A stretch of DNA of 64,000 nt from Phaeobacter inhibens DSM 16374 (lineage in GTDB: Bacteria > Pseudomonadota > Alphaproteobacteria > Rhodobacterales > Rhodobacteraceae): positions 2,822,009 through 2,886,008 of the forward strand of contig NZ_KI421498.1 of NCBI RefSeq assembly GCF_000473105.1, in the 5' to 3' direction. Position numbers and translations under genes: made by a program. Of this stretch, positions 48,047-56,485 are shown one piece after another. The first letter of the stretch is position 1; the number at the start of each line of letters is the position of its first letter. The notes under the pieces were generated by a model. It was not told the origin of the DNA, did no database searches, and worked only from the letters and a program-made list of their open reading frames with translations.

Positions 48047-48502
48047 ATGCAGGTCGATTACGAAACACTTGCCAAGACCATCGCCGCTTTGACAGAGGGG
48101 GAGACCGACGAGGTTGCACTGATGGCCACGATGGCCTGCGAAGTGCACCACAGTGATGAGCGTTTTGACTGGACCGGGTTCTATCGGGTCGTCGCGCCGG
48201 AATTGCTTAAAATCGGCCCGTATCAGGGCGGTCATGGATGCCTGCAGATCGCGTTCTCCCGCGGGGTCTGCGGCGCAGCGGCCCGTACCGGCGAAGTACA
48301 GCTGGTTGCTGATGTGGAGGCGTTCCCCGGCCACATTGCTTGCGCCTCCTCGACGCGATCTGAGCTGGTGTTGCCAGTCTGGAACGGTGATGGGGCATTG
48401 ATCGGGGTTTTTGACATCGACAGCGACCAGCCCGAGGCATTTACTGGCGATGATGCAGAACAGATCACTGCGATCCTGAAGCGGGTCTTCGCTCCAAGCT
48501 GA
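48047..48502 (+). CDS. msrC: free methionine-(R)-sulfoxide reductase (GAF type)
   Basis: A 151-residue GAF-domain reductase of free methionine-(R)-sulfoxide. Cys65, Cys75 and Cys99 have the same spacing (10 and 24) as the catalytic and resolving cysteines of E. coli MsrC. Diagnostic blocks are GVCGAAARTGEVQLVADVE and FPGHIACAS. GGAGGG lies six bases before the ATG at 48047. The gene is bracketed by two inverted copies of a repeat element, and its leader can fold the ribosome site into a hairpin. Confidence 0.9.
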   Translation: MQVDYETLAKTIAALTEGETDEVALMATMACEVHHSDERFDWTGFYRVVAPELLKIGPYQGGHGCLQIAFSRGVCGAAARTGEVQLVADVEAFPGHIACASSTRSELVLPVWNGDGALIGVFDIDSDQPEAFTGDDAEQITAILKRVFAPS

Positions 48503-48519
48503 TTCGCAGGGGCAGGGGC

Positions 48520-48577
48520 AGGGGCGTTGCCCCTCGGCCCTCAGGGCCTCACCCCAGAGTATTTACGGAAAGATGAC
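48520..48577 (+). repeat. two-hairpin palindromic repeat, copy B
   Basis: Read on the plus strand: hairpin AGGGGC/GCCCCT, hairpin GGCCCT/AGGGCC, then the core TCACCCCAGAGTATTTACGG ending AAAGATGAC. The order matches copy A exactly. It follows a short GGGGCA repeat at 48510-48520 and lies 18 bases after the msrC stop. Confidence 0.75.
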
Positions 48578-48625
48578 AGAGCCCGGCGCCCATAGTGTGC
48601 TGGGCTTTTTGTATGCAGATTGATG

Positions 48626-48692
48626 ATCGTGAAAAAATCCTTGGAAATTTCATGAATACAATGCATCGTGAAAAAAGAGCAGCAATTTTCAC
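48626..48692 (+). promoter_or_regulatory. candidate operator region of XRE-cupin operon
   Basis: Two exact copies of ATCGTGAAAAAA lie at 48626-48637 and 48665-48676, with 39 bases between their starts. The second also forms an inverted repeat with TTTTCAC at 48686-48692 (GTGAAAA, then TTTTCAC, 11 bases between). This spot, just before the regulator's GTG start, suggests autoregulation. Confidence 0.5.
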
Positions 48693-48701
48693 AGGTGCTA
48701 T

Positions 48702-49271
48702 GTGACGGATCAATCTCCACAACCGGCAAGCCTAGGTGCCGATTTGCGCGCCTTGCGCAAGGCGCGAGGGGCAACGCTCGTGGATCTTGCAGTGCGTCTA
48801 GGTCGCTCGGTCGGGTGGCTGAGCCAGGTCGAGCGGGATATGTCGGAACCGTCGATTTCGGACCTCCGCGAGATTGCAAAGGCTTTGAATGTCCCAATGT
48901 CGATGCTGTTTGCTCATTCGGCGGCGCCGGCCGCAGAGCAGGGGTATATCGTCCGTGCGGGTGCGCGTCGTCCGATGGGGTCTGGGGAGGAAGGCCTGAT
49001 CGAGGAATTGCTGTCACCGGATCTGACCGATGATTTCGAGATGGTACATTCGACTTTTCGCCCCCATTCCCGAATGCAGGTCCCGGCTGACCGTCCCACC
49101 CAAGAGGTCGGCTATATGATTGCCGGGCAGTTGGATCTGGTGATCGGGGGGCGCAGTTTCACCGTTGGGCCGGGTGACAGCTTCCGGATCAAGGAAGAAG
49201 CCTACCAATGGGCCAATCCCTATGACGTGCCAGCGGTGGCCGTCTGGGTCATCGCGCCGCCGGTGTATTGA
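48702..49271 (+). CDS. XRE-family regulator with cupin domain
   Basis: A 189-residue regulator: a helix-turn-helix at about 10-65 (ADLRALRKARGATLVDLAVRLG, SVGWLSQVERDMSEPSISDL) and a C-terminal cupin (about 115-180, TQEVGYMIAGQLDLVIGGRSF, FTVGPGDSF). XRE-cupin regulators often control small-molecule or amine catabolism through ligand binding to the cupin. GTG start at 48702 with AGG upstream. Its stop overlaps the lysE start (TGATG), putting it first in the methylamine-like operon. Confidence 0.88.
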   Translation: MTDQSPQPASLGADLRALRKARGATLVDLAVRLGRSVGWLSQVERDMSEPSISDLREIAKALNVPMSMLFAHSAAPAAEQGYIVRAGARRPMGSGEEGLIEELLSPDLTDDFEMVHSTFRPHSRMQVPADRPTQEVGYMIAGQLDLVIGGRSFTVGPGDSFRIKEEAYQWANPYDVPAVAVWVIAPPVY

Positions 49272-49900
49272 TGAGCTTTGAGGCCTGGACCCTCTTTGCT
49301 TTGTTTTGGGTGGTCTTCGTGACCACACCCGGACCAAATGCAGTGAATTGTATTTCCAATGGAATGAGCTTGGGGTTCTGGCGGGCGATAGTCGGCGTCC
49401 TGGCCATTCTGACACAGGCGACCTTGTTTCTGTTGCTGTCGGCCATCGGCGTAACGGCCCTGATTGCAGCATCGCCGAGTGTGTTTCTGGTGGTAAAGCT
49501 GATCGGGGCCGCATTCCTGATCTATCTGGGCCTGCGCGGATGGCACAATGCGACACGACCAGCTCCGGCAGTTGAGCGACCTGCCCGCCATGTCTATCTG
49601 CATGCTCTGGCTGTGGCGGTGATCAACCCCAAGAGCGTCGCCGGATATCTCGCAGCGTTTTCGCAATTTGTTGAGCCGAATGTGCCCATCTGGGATCAGA
49701 TGCTGGTGATCATGCCCACTGCGCTGATCCTAACAACACTGAGCTATACCGGGTTCACGCTCCTTGGTTTTGCGATGGGGCAGGCGGCGATGAAGGCGGT
49801 CTTCAACCTGTGGATCCGGCGCCTTCTGGCCGTTTGTTTCATTGTTTATGGGGTGCTCCTTGGGTCGACCAGCGTTCCCGATCTGGAGGGTATGCGATGA
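49271..49900 (+). CDS. LysE-family exporter
   Basis: A 209-residue six-helix LysE/RhtB-type exporter: FWVVFVTTPGPNAV in the first helix (the TPGPN motif of the family), ALAVAVINPKSVAGYLA and FVIYGVLLG-like ends. It overlaps the XRE-cupin stop by one base (TGATG) and the GFA gene by four (ATGA), so translation of the operon is tightly coupled. The cargo may be an amino acid or amine product of the enzymes downstream; this is inference. Confidence 0.88.
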   Translation: MSFEAWTLFALFWVVFVTTPGPNAVNCISNGMSLGFWRAIVGVLAILTQATLFLLLSAIGVTALIAASPSVFLVVKLIGAAFLIYLGLRGWHNATRPAPAVERPARHVYLHALAVAVINPKSVAGYLAAFSQFVEPNVPIWDQMLVIMPTALILTTLSYTGFTLLGFAMGQAAMKAVFNLWIRRLLAVCFIVYGVLLGSTSVPDLEGMR

Positions 49901-50268
49901 TCAAGGGGTCTTGCCTCTGCGGTGACGTTTGTTTTGAAACCGTCGCAGAACCGAGCGGCGCGTCGATGTGTCATTGCTCCCAATGTCGCAAGCAATCGGG
50001 TGGCATCTGGGCCTCTGCACAGGTGCGTGACGTCGACCTTGTTATCACCGGTTCGGTCCGCTGGTTTGAAGCGACATCGCTGGCCAAACGCGGCGTCTGC
50101 CCACGATGCGGCTCTTTCCTGTTTTGGAAAGGCACGGCCGAAGACACCATCAGCTTTGCACTCGGCGCTGTCGACGGGAACACCGGTCTCAGCGTCGAAA
50201 AGCACATCTTCACCGCCTCCAAGGGCGACTACTACGAAATTGCGGACAATGTGCCGCAAGAGGACTGA
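49897..50268 (+). CDS. GFA-family (formaldehyde-activating-like) zinc protein
   Basis: A 123-residue glutathione-dependent formaldehyde-activating (CENP-V/GFA) domain. The zinc ligands are Cys6, Cys8 (CLCG), Cys25, Cys27, Cys30 (CHCSQCRK) and Cys68, Cys71 (CPRCG). In the family founder these sites bind zinc; many homologues lack proven activity. Here the setting matters: it is in an operon with a putative methylamine-type dehydrogenase whose oxidation would release formaldehyde. Confidence 0.85.
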   Translation: MIKGSCLCGDVCFETVAEPSGASMCHCSQCRKQSGGIWASAQVRDVDLVITGSVRWFEATSLAKRGVCPRCGSFLFWKGTAEDTISFALGAVDGNTGLSVEKHIFTASKGDYYEIADNVPQED

Positions 50269-50284
50269 CGACGAGGGAGGCATC

Positions 50285-52732
50285 ATGTCTGATTTTCCAA
50301 CAAAGGCCCGTGTGGTCATCATCGGCGGCGGTGTCGTCGGCTGTTCAGCGCTCTATCACCTGGCCAAGAAAGGCTGGTCTGATTGCGTACTGCTTGAGAA
50401 GAATGAGCTGACTGCAGGCTCCACATGGCACGCGGCGGGCAACGTCCCGACCTTTTCGACGTCCTGGGCGATCATGAACATGCAGCGCTACTCGACCGAG
50501 CTATATGCGCGGCTCGGTGAAGAAGTCGATTATCCGATGAACTATCACCAGTCCGGCTCAATCCGTCTGGCCCACACCAAGGAGCGGATGCAGGAGTTCG
50601 AACGTGCCTGTTCCATGGGCCGTTATCAGGGCATCGAGATGGAGATGTGGACACCTGACCAAGCCAAGGAACATTACCCGTTTCTGGAAACGCACGATCT
50701 GGAAGGTGTGCTTTACGATCCCACGGATGGAGACATCGACCCGGCACAGGTGACGCAGGCGCTGGCTAAAGGTGCGCGCGACATGGGAGCCAAGATCATC
50801 CGCTTCTGCCCGGCAACGGGTGTAATGCAGAAGGAAGATAAGACCTGGATCGTGCAGACCGAGAAGGGCGATATCGAATGTGACTATGTGGTGAACGCCG
50901 CAGGTTATTATGCCCAGCGTGTCGGCGAATGGTTCAAGGATTATGGCGGCCGTACTGTGCCGATGATGGTAATGAGCCACCAGTACCTGCTAACCGAACA
51001 GATCCCGGAGGTGGAAGCCTGGACCAAGGCGCATGGAAAGAAATTGCCGCTGATCCGCGACGTGGATGTTTCTTATTACCTGCGGCAGGAGAAGAACGGC
51101 TATAATCTTGGCCCCTATGAGCCGAACTGCAGAGGTCACTGGATGACCGAAGACGACCAGATGCCGGACGACTTCTCGTTCCAGCTGTGGTCGGACGATC
51201 TGGACCGGATCGAGGATATCGTGACCGACGCCATGGAACGTGTGCCGCTGATGGCCACCTCCGGTGTGTCCAGCGTGATCAACGGTCCGATCCCCTACGC
51301 GCCCGATGGCCTGCCTCTGATCGGCCCGATGCCGGGGGTGGACAACGCGTTTGAGGCCTGCGTCTTTACTTTCGGCATCGCCCAGGGCGGTGGTGCTGGC
51401 AAGGTGCTGGCGGAATGGATCGTTGATGGTCAAACCGAGTGGGACATGTGGGCGGTCGATCCGCGCCGCTACACCGACTATACCGATCAGGATTACTGCG
51501 ACCAGAAAGGTATGGAAGTCTACGGCAACGAATATGCTATGCATTTCCCGCACCACGAATGGCCCGCTGCACGTGATAAGAAGATGAGCCAGGTTCACAC
51601 CGCGATCAAGGCGTTAGGCGGTGTGATGGGCGCCTATAACGGTTGGGAACGCGCCAATTGGTTCGCCAAGCCCGGAGACGATACGTCCGAGGAAGCCACC
51701 CATACCTGGGGCCGCTCCGGCCCGTGGCAGCAGCGTATCAAGGAAGAATGCGAAGCGGTCCGCGATGGTGTTGGCGTGCTGGATCTGCCGGGCTTCTCTC
51801 GCTTCAACCTGAGCGGCGAAGGTGCCGCCGAATTCCTGCGCGGACTGGTCACCGGCGGCCTGCCGAAAGTGGGTCGGATGAACTTGGTCTATGTCTCGGA
51901 CGACCGCGGCCGGATCCTGACAGAGATGTCCTGTATACGTCACGGTGAGGATCACTTCACTATGATCACCGCAGGCTCGGCCCAGTGGCATGATTTTGAG
52001 ATCTTGAAGAAGGCCCTGCCTGCAGGCCTGCGCTTGACGGATCATACCACGGAATTTGCGACCATGATCGTGACGGGTCCGCAATCGCGGGATCTGTTTG
52101 CAGGCATCTCTGACGCTGATCTGTCCCTAGGCTGGCTCACCCATCAGGAAGCCACCGTCGCAGGCAAACCTGCCTTCCTGGCGCGGGTGTCCTATGCGGG
52201 TGAGCTGGGCTGGGAAGTCCACTGCGCCAACGAGCATCAGCCGGCAATTTATGATGCCCTGCTGGCAGGCGGCGCCAAGCCGTTCGGCATGTATGCGCTG
52301 AACTCCTTGCGCATCGAAAAAGGCTACCGCACCTGGAAGGGTGACCTCAGCACCGACTACTCGCTGCTGGAAGGCGGGCTGGAGCGGTTCGTCAAGCTGG
52401 ACAAGCCACAGGACTTCCCGGGCAAGGCTGCGATCCAGAGCGAAAAGCAGCAGGGGGCAAAGAAGTCCTTTGTCACTCTGATTGTTGAGGCCGGCGATGC
52501 AGATGCGCCTTATATGTCCTGCATCTGGAAGGATGGCGAGATCGTCGGAGAGACCACTTCCGGCGATTGGGGGTATCGCGTGAACGCCTCAATCGCGCTG
52601 GGCATGGTTCGCAGTGATGCAGCGGTGCCGGGCACCGAGCTGGAGGTTGAGATCTATGGCGAGAAATGTCGCGCCGTAGTTCAGGAAGACAAACCGCTGT
52701 GGGATCCAGGCAATGACCGGCTCCGCGCCTGA
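50285..52732 (+). CDS. FAD-GcvT fusion, dimethylglycine/sarcosine-dehydrogenase type
   Basis: An 815-residue protein. An N-terminal FAD-binding oxidoreductase domain (residues about 8-400) has VIIGGGVVGCSALYHL and His49 in STWHAAG, the position of covalent FAD attachment in dimethylglycine dehydrogenase. The C-terminal half is a GcvT-like aminomethyltransferase (around AYNGWERANWFAKPG through QPAIYDALLAG), for tetrahydrofolate-dependent use of the methyl group. The substrate could be dimethylglycine, sarcosine or a similar N-methyl compound. GAGGGAGG lies before the ATG. Confidence 0.88.
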   Translation: MSDFPTKARVVIIGGGVVGCSALYHLAKKGWSDCVLLEKNELTAGSTWHAAGNVPTFSTSWAIMNMQRYSTELYARLGEEVDYPMNYHQSGSIRLAHTKERMQEFERACSMGRYQGIEMEMWTPDQAKEHYPFLETHDLEGVLYDPTDGDIDPAQVTQALAKGARDMGAKIIRFCPATGVMQKEDKTWIVQTEKGDIECDYVVNAAGYYAQRVGEWFKDYGGRTVPMMVMSHQYLLTEQIPEVEAWTKAHGKKLPLIRDVDVSYYLRQEKNGYNLGPYEPNCRGHWMTEDDQMPDDFSFQLWSDDLDRIEDIVTDAMERVPLMATSGVSSVINGPIPYAPDGLPLIGPMPGVDNAFEACVFTFGIAQGGGAGKVLAEWIVDGQTEWDMWAVDPRRYTDYTDQDYCDQKGMEVYGNEYAMHFPHHEWPAARDKKMSQVHTAIKALGGVMGAYNGWERANWFAKPGDDTSEEATHTWGRSGPWQQRIKEECEAVRDGVGVLDLPGFSRFNLSGEGAAEFLRGLVTGGLPKVGRMNLVYVSDDRGRILTEMSCIRHGEDHFTMITAGSAQWHDFEILKKALPAGLRLTDHTTEFATMIVTGPQSRDLFAGISDADLSLGWLTHQEATVAGKPAFLARVSYAGELGWEVHCANEHQPAIYDALLAGGAKPFGMYALNSLRIEKGYRTWKGDLSTDYSLLEGGLERFVKLDKPQDFPGKAAIQSEKQQGAKKSFVTLIVEAGDADAPYMSCIWKDGEIVGETTSGDWGYRVNASIALGMVRSDAAVPGTELEVEIYGEKCRAVVQEDKPLWDPGNDRLRA

Positions 52733-53741
52733 GACAGCTATGACCTCCGGGGGGACACCCCCGGGGGGACATCAGTGGCAGGTTGATATCATCCTGACGG
52801 AAGGCTTCGTGCTCACTGAATTCTCCGCCGTGGTGGAGCCTTTGCGACTGGCCAACCGGGTGCTGGCACAACCACCATTTTCCTGGACAATGCGCTCTGC
52901 TGGGGGCGGACGGGTCGGATCCCGTGCCGACGCCTTCGTCGAGACGGAGCCTTTCGCGGCGAAAGCAGATGCCGATTGCGTGTTTGTTTTGGGCAATACG
53001 GACCCGGACTGCCCGGCGCTGTCGATGGGATCGCTGATCAGCACCTACCGCACGCGCGGGGCGAAGGTCTATCTGCTGGCAGAGGCCGCCAGCCGGTACA
53101 TCCGTGACAGTGGCAAGGAAGGGTCCCAGCACACGACGCATTGGGAAAACGCCAACTTGATGCGTGAACGCATCGGGTTGTTCGACACCAATTTCGCGCT
53201 GGCGAGTGAAGATGGGCAGGTTGTGACCTGTGCCGGAATGGGGGCGACGGTGGATATCGTTCTGGCCCTGATCGGACAGCTGACCACGGCGGCGGCGCAG
53301 GTGACGGTTGCGAATATCCTCTTGCACGACAAGGTGCGGGACTTTGCGTCGTTGCAGCCGTTTTCGGGTGTGAAGCCAACGATCACCGGCGATGCGGACC
53401 TTGATCAGGCCATTCACGTTATGCAGGAGCACATAGAGGATCCGCTGCCGATCAATGAGATTGTTGACCATCTCGGGATTTCTACCCGGTCGCTAGAACG
53501 CAAGTTCAAGACCTTTCTCGGCACGACACCCAATGGTTTCTATCGGGAGATGCGTTTGAACAAAGCCAATAACCTCTTGCTGAACACCACGATGAGCGTG
53601 CGCGAGATCGGTTTGGCTTGCGGGTTCTCCAATGGGTTTTCGACCCTGTATAAGGCATTTTTTGGCATTACGCCCTTCGCTCTGCGCAAATCACGGCGCG
53701 TATCCCAGTCACAGCAGCAGCGTGGGAAATCTGTACGATAG
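52713..53741 (+). CDS. GlxA-type (GATase-like + AraC) regulator
   Basis: A 342-residue regulator with a DJ-1/PfpI-like amidotransferase domain (about 25-220) and a C-terminal AraC helix-turn-helix pair (about 250-330, including NEIVDHLGISTRSLERKFKTF and REIGLACGFSNGFSTLYKAFF). GbdR of Pseudomonas, which controls glycine betaine and dimethylglycine catabolism, has this architecture. The start overlaps the preceding gene by 20 bases; ATG at 52740 is an alternative. It lies between two FAD-GcvT genes. Confidence 0.85.
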   Translation: MTGSAPETAMTSGGTPPGGHQWQVDIILTEGFVLTEFSAVVEPLRLANRVLAQPPFSWTMRSAGGGRVGSRADAFVETEPFAAKADADCVFVLGNTDPDCPALSMGSLISTYRTRGAKVYLLAEAASRYIRDSGKEGSQHTTHWENANLMRERIGLFDTNFALASEDGQVVTCAGMGATVDIVLALIGQLTTAAAQVTVANILLHDKVRDFASLQPFSGVKPTITGDADLDQAIHVMQEHIEDPLPINEIVDHLGISTRSLERKFKTFLGTTPNGFYREMRLNKANNLLLNTTMSVREIGLACGFSNGFSTLYKAFFGITPFALRKSRRVSQSQQQRGKSVR

Positions 53742-53849
53742 CGGTGGAGAATAGAGCGTGCAGGCTGGCGTTTTTGATGCATTTGTTGTCGCCTTGATGT
53801 GGCAGCATTCGGCCATGCAGTTCGTCCAGTCAAGCTCAGGAGGCACATG

Positions 53850-56300
53850 ATGAGCGATTTACCCAACAAGGCCCGCGTGGTCATTATCGGCGGCGGCGTG
53901 ATTGGCTGTTCGGTCGCCTATCACCTGACCAAGCTGGGTTGGACGGATGTGGTGCTGCTGGAGCGCAAGCAGCTGACCTCCGGCACCACATGGCACGCGG
54001 CCGGTCTGATTGCGCAGCTGCGGGCCACTGCCAACATGACCAAGCTCGCCAAATACAGTCAGGAGCTTTATGGCGCTTTGGAAGACGAAACCGGTGTCGC
54101 GACCGGATTTAAGCGCTGCGGCTCAATCACGGTTGCGCTGACCGAAGAACGCAAGGAAGAGATCTTCCGCCAGGCCGCCATGGCGCGGGCATTCGGCGTT
54201 GAGGTCGAAGAAATCTCGCCTGAGGAAGTTAAAACCCGCTATGAGCACCTGAACGTCGGCGACGTGACTGCCGGCGTGTGGCTGCCCAAGGACGGGCAAG
54301 GCGATCCGGCTAATATTGCACTAGCCTTGGCCAAAGGCGCCCGCCAGCGCGGCGCGCTGGTCAAGGAACGGATCAAGGTTACTGGCATCTCCAAGGACGG
54401 CCGCCGAGTCACCGGCGTCGATTGGGCCAGCGATGATGGCCAGTCCCAGGGCCACATCGAGGCGGACATGGTGGTGAACTGCGCCGGCATGTGGGGCCAC
54501 GAGGTCGGCCGCATGGCGGGCGTCAACGTGCCGCTGCATGCCTGTGAACACTTCTATATCGTGACCGAAGCCATTACCGGCCTGACCCAGATGCCGGTGC
54601 TGCGCGTTCCGGACGAATGCGCCTACTACAAAGAAGATGCGGGAAAAATCCTGCTTGGCGCGTTTGAGCCGAACGCCAAACCCTGGGCGATGAACGGCAT
54701 CCCCGACACGTTCGAATTCGACCAGCTGCCTGAGGACTTCGATCACTTCGAGCCGATCCTGGAAGCCGCCTGCAATCGGATGCCGATGCTGGCTGAGGCA
54801 GGCATCCATACCTTCTTCAACGGTCCCGAGAGCTTCACTCCGGATGACGCCTACCACCTTGGCTTGGCGCCGGAGATGGACAATTTCTGGGTCGCTGCAG
54901 GTTTCAACTCAATCGGTATTCAGTCGGCGGGCGGCGCTGGCATGGCGCTGGCGCAGTGGATGGAAGACGGTCAGAAACCGTTCGACCTTGGCGACGTGGA
55001 CATCTCCCGCATGCAGCCGTTCCAGGGTAACAAGCACTACCTGTTCGAGCGCTCCAAGGAGACGCTGGGCCTCTTGTATGCTGATCACTTCCCCTACCGT
55101 CAAAAGGCCACCGCTCGCGGCGTGCGCCGCACCCCGTTCCACCACCACCTGCTGGAGCAGGGCGCGGTGATGGGTGAAATCGGCGGCTGGGAACGCGCCA
55201 ACTGGTTTGCCAATGAGGGCCAGGAACGCGAATACCAGTACAGCTGGAAACGCCAGAACTGGTTTGAGAATTTGGCAGCTGAACACAAGGCAGTCCGCGA
55301 AAATGTCGGCATGTACGACATGTCCTCCTTTGGCAAGATCCGCGTCGAAGGCCCGGATGCCGAAACCTTCCTGAACTACATCTGCGGCGCCAACTTGTCG
55401 GTTCCCGCGGGCAAGATCGTCTACACCCAGTTCCTGAACACCCGCGGCGGCATTGAGGCCGATGTGACCGTCACCCGCCTGTCGGAAACCGCCTATCTGG
55501 TGGTGACCCCGGCAGTGACCCGTCTGGCCGACCAGACCTGGATGATGCGCCACGTGGGCGACCACCGGGTGGTGATCACTGATGTGACCGCAGGCGAGGG
55601 CGTGCTGGCAGTGATGGGCCCGAACGCCCGCAAGCTGCTGCAGAAAGTCTCGCCCAATGATTTCTCCAACGAGGTGAACCCCTTTGGCACCGCGCAGGAG
55701 ATCGAACTGGGCATGGGCCTCGCCCGTGTCCACCGCGTGACCTATGTGGGTGAACTCGGCTGGGAGATCTATGTCGGCGCCGACATGGCGGGCCACGCGT
55801 TCGAAACGCTGCACGAGGCGGGTCAGGACATGGGGCTCAAGCTCTGCGGTATGCACATGATGGACAGCTGCCGGATCGAGAAGGGCTTCCGCCACTTCGG
55901 CCATGACATCACTTGCGAGGACAATGTGATCGACGCAGGCCTCGGCTTTGCGGTGAAGACCAACAAGGACGACTTCATCGGCAAGGCAGCAGTGCTGGAA
56001 CGCAAGGAAACCGGCCCCAGGAACCGCATGGTACAGTTCAAACTGACCGATGCTGAGCCGCTGTTATTCCACAACGAGCCGATCATTCGAAACGGTGAGT
56101 ATGTGGGCTACCTTAGCTCCGGCAATTATGGCCACACCCTGGGTGCTGCCATCGGCATGGGTTACGTGCCCTGCGACGGTGAAAGTGCAGCAGATGTTCT
56201 GGGCTCCAGCTATGAAATTGACGTTTGCGGCGTGAAGGTGAAGGCCGAGGCCTCCCTTAAGCCCATGTATGACCCGAAATCAGAACGGGTTAAGCAATAG
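53850..56300 (+). CDS. second FAD-GcvT fusion, dimethylglycine/sarcosine-dehydrogenase type
   Basis: An 816-residue paralogue of the 50285 gene with the same order: VIIGGGVIGCSVAYHL, His49 in TTWHAAG, a GcvT half with GGWERANWFANEG and DAGLGFAVKTNKDDFIGKAA. The two share MSDxPxKARVVIIGGGV and WERANWFA motifs but differ in most other places, so they probably have different substrates. ATG at 53850 has AGGAGG six bases upstream. It is followed by an 11-base-pair hairpin. Confidence 0.88.
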   Translation: MSDLPNKARVVIIGGGVIGCSVAYHLTKLGWTDVVLLERKQLTSGTTWHAAGLIAQLRATANMTKLAKYSQELYGALEDETGVATGFKRCGSITVALTEERKEEIFRQAAMARAFGVEVEEISPEEVKTRYEHLNVGDVTAGVWLPKDGQGDPANIALALAKGARQRGALVKERIKVTGISKDGRRVTGVDWASDDGQSQGHIEADMVVNCAGMWGHEVGRMAGVNVPLHACEHFYIVTEAITGLTQMPVLRVPDECAYYKEDAGKILLGAFEPNAKPWAMNGIPDTFEFDQLPEDFDHFEPILEAACNRMPMLAEAGIHTFFNGPESFTPDDAYHLGLAPEMDNFWVAAGFNSIGIQSAGGAGMALAQWMEDGQKPFDLGDVDISRMQPFQGNKHYLFERSKETLGLLYADHFPYRQKATARGVRRTPFHHHLLEQGAVMGEIGGWERANWFANEGQEREYQYSWKRQNWFENLAAEHKAVRENVGMYDMSSFGKIRVEGPDAETFLNYICGANLSVPAGKIVYTQFLNTRGGIEADVTVTRLSETAYLVVTPAVTRLADQTWMMRHVGDHRVVITDVTAGEGVLAVMGPNARKLLQKVSPNDFSNEVNPFGTAQEIELGMGLARVHRVTYVGELGWEIYVGADMAGHAFETLHEAGQDMGLKLCGMHMMDSCRIEKGFRHFGHDITCEDNVIDAGLGFAVKTNKDDFIGKAAVLERKETGPRNRMVQFKLTDAEPLLFHNEPIIRNGEYVGYLSSGNYGHTLGAAIGMGYVPCDGESAADVLGSSYEIDVCGVKVKAEASLKPMYDPKSERVKQ

Positions 56301-56338
56301 AAACGCCCGAGTTTTTGACCGATATGATGTGTTACTAG

Positions 56339-56371
56339 GGGAGGGTGCGTGCCATATTCGCGCACCCTCCC
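56339..56371 (+). terminator. hairpin, possible terminator
   Basis: A perfect 11-base-pair stem GGGAGGGTGCG/CGCACCCTCCC with an 11-base loop lies 38 bases after the second FAD-GcvT stop. There is no T run after it, so it could instead be a processing or stabilising hairpin. Confidence 0.5.
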
Positions 56372-56485
56372 AACAGCCCGAAGTAAAGCTGGCGGACAAA
56401 GACGACATCAACACCTTTGGCAGTATCACCCCTATTCATTGCCGACCGACCTGTCATAAACGCGGCTCAGGGAGATTTTACGAAG

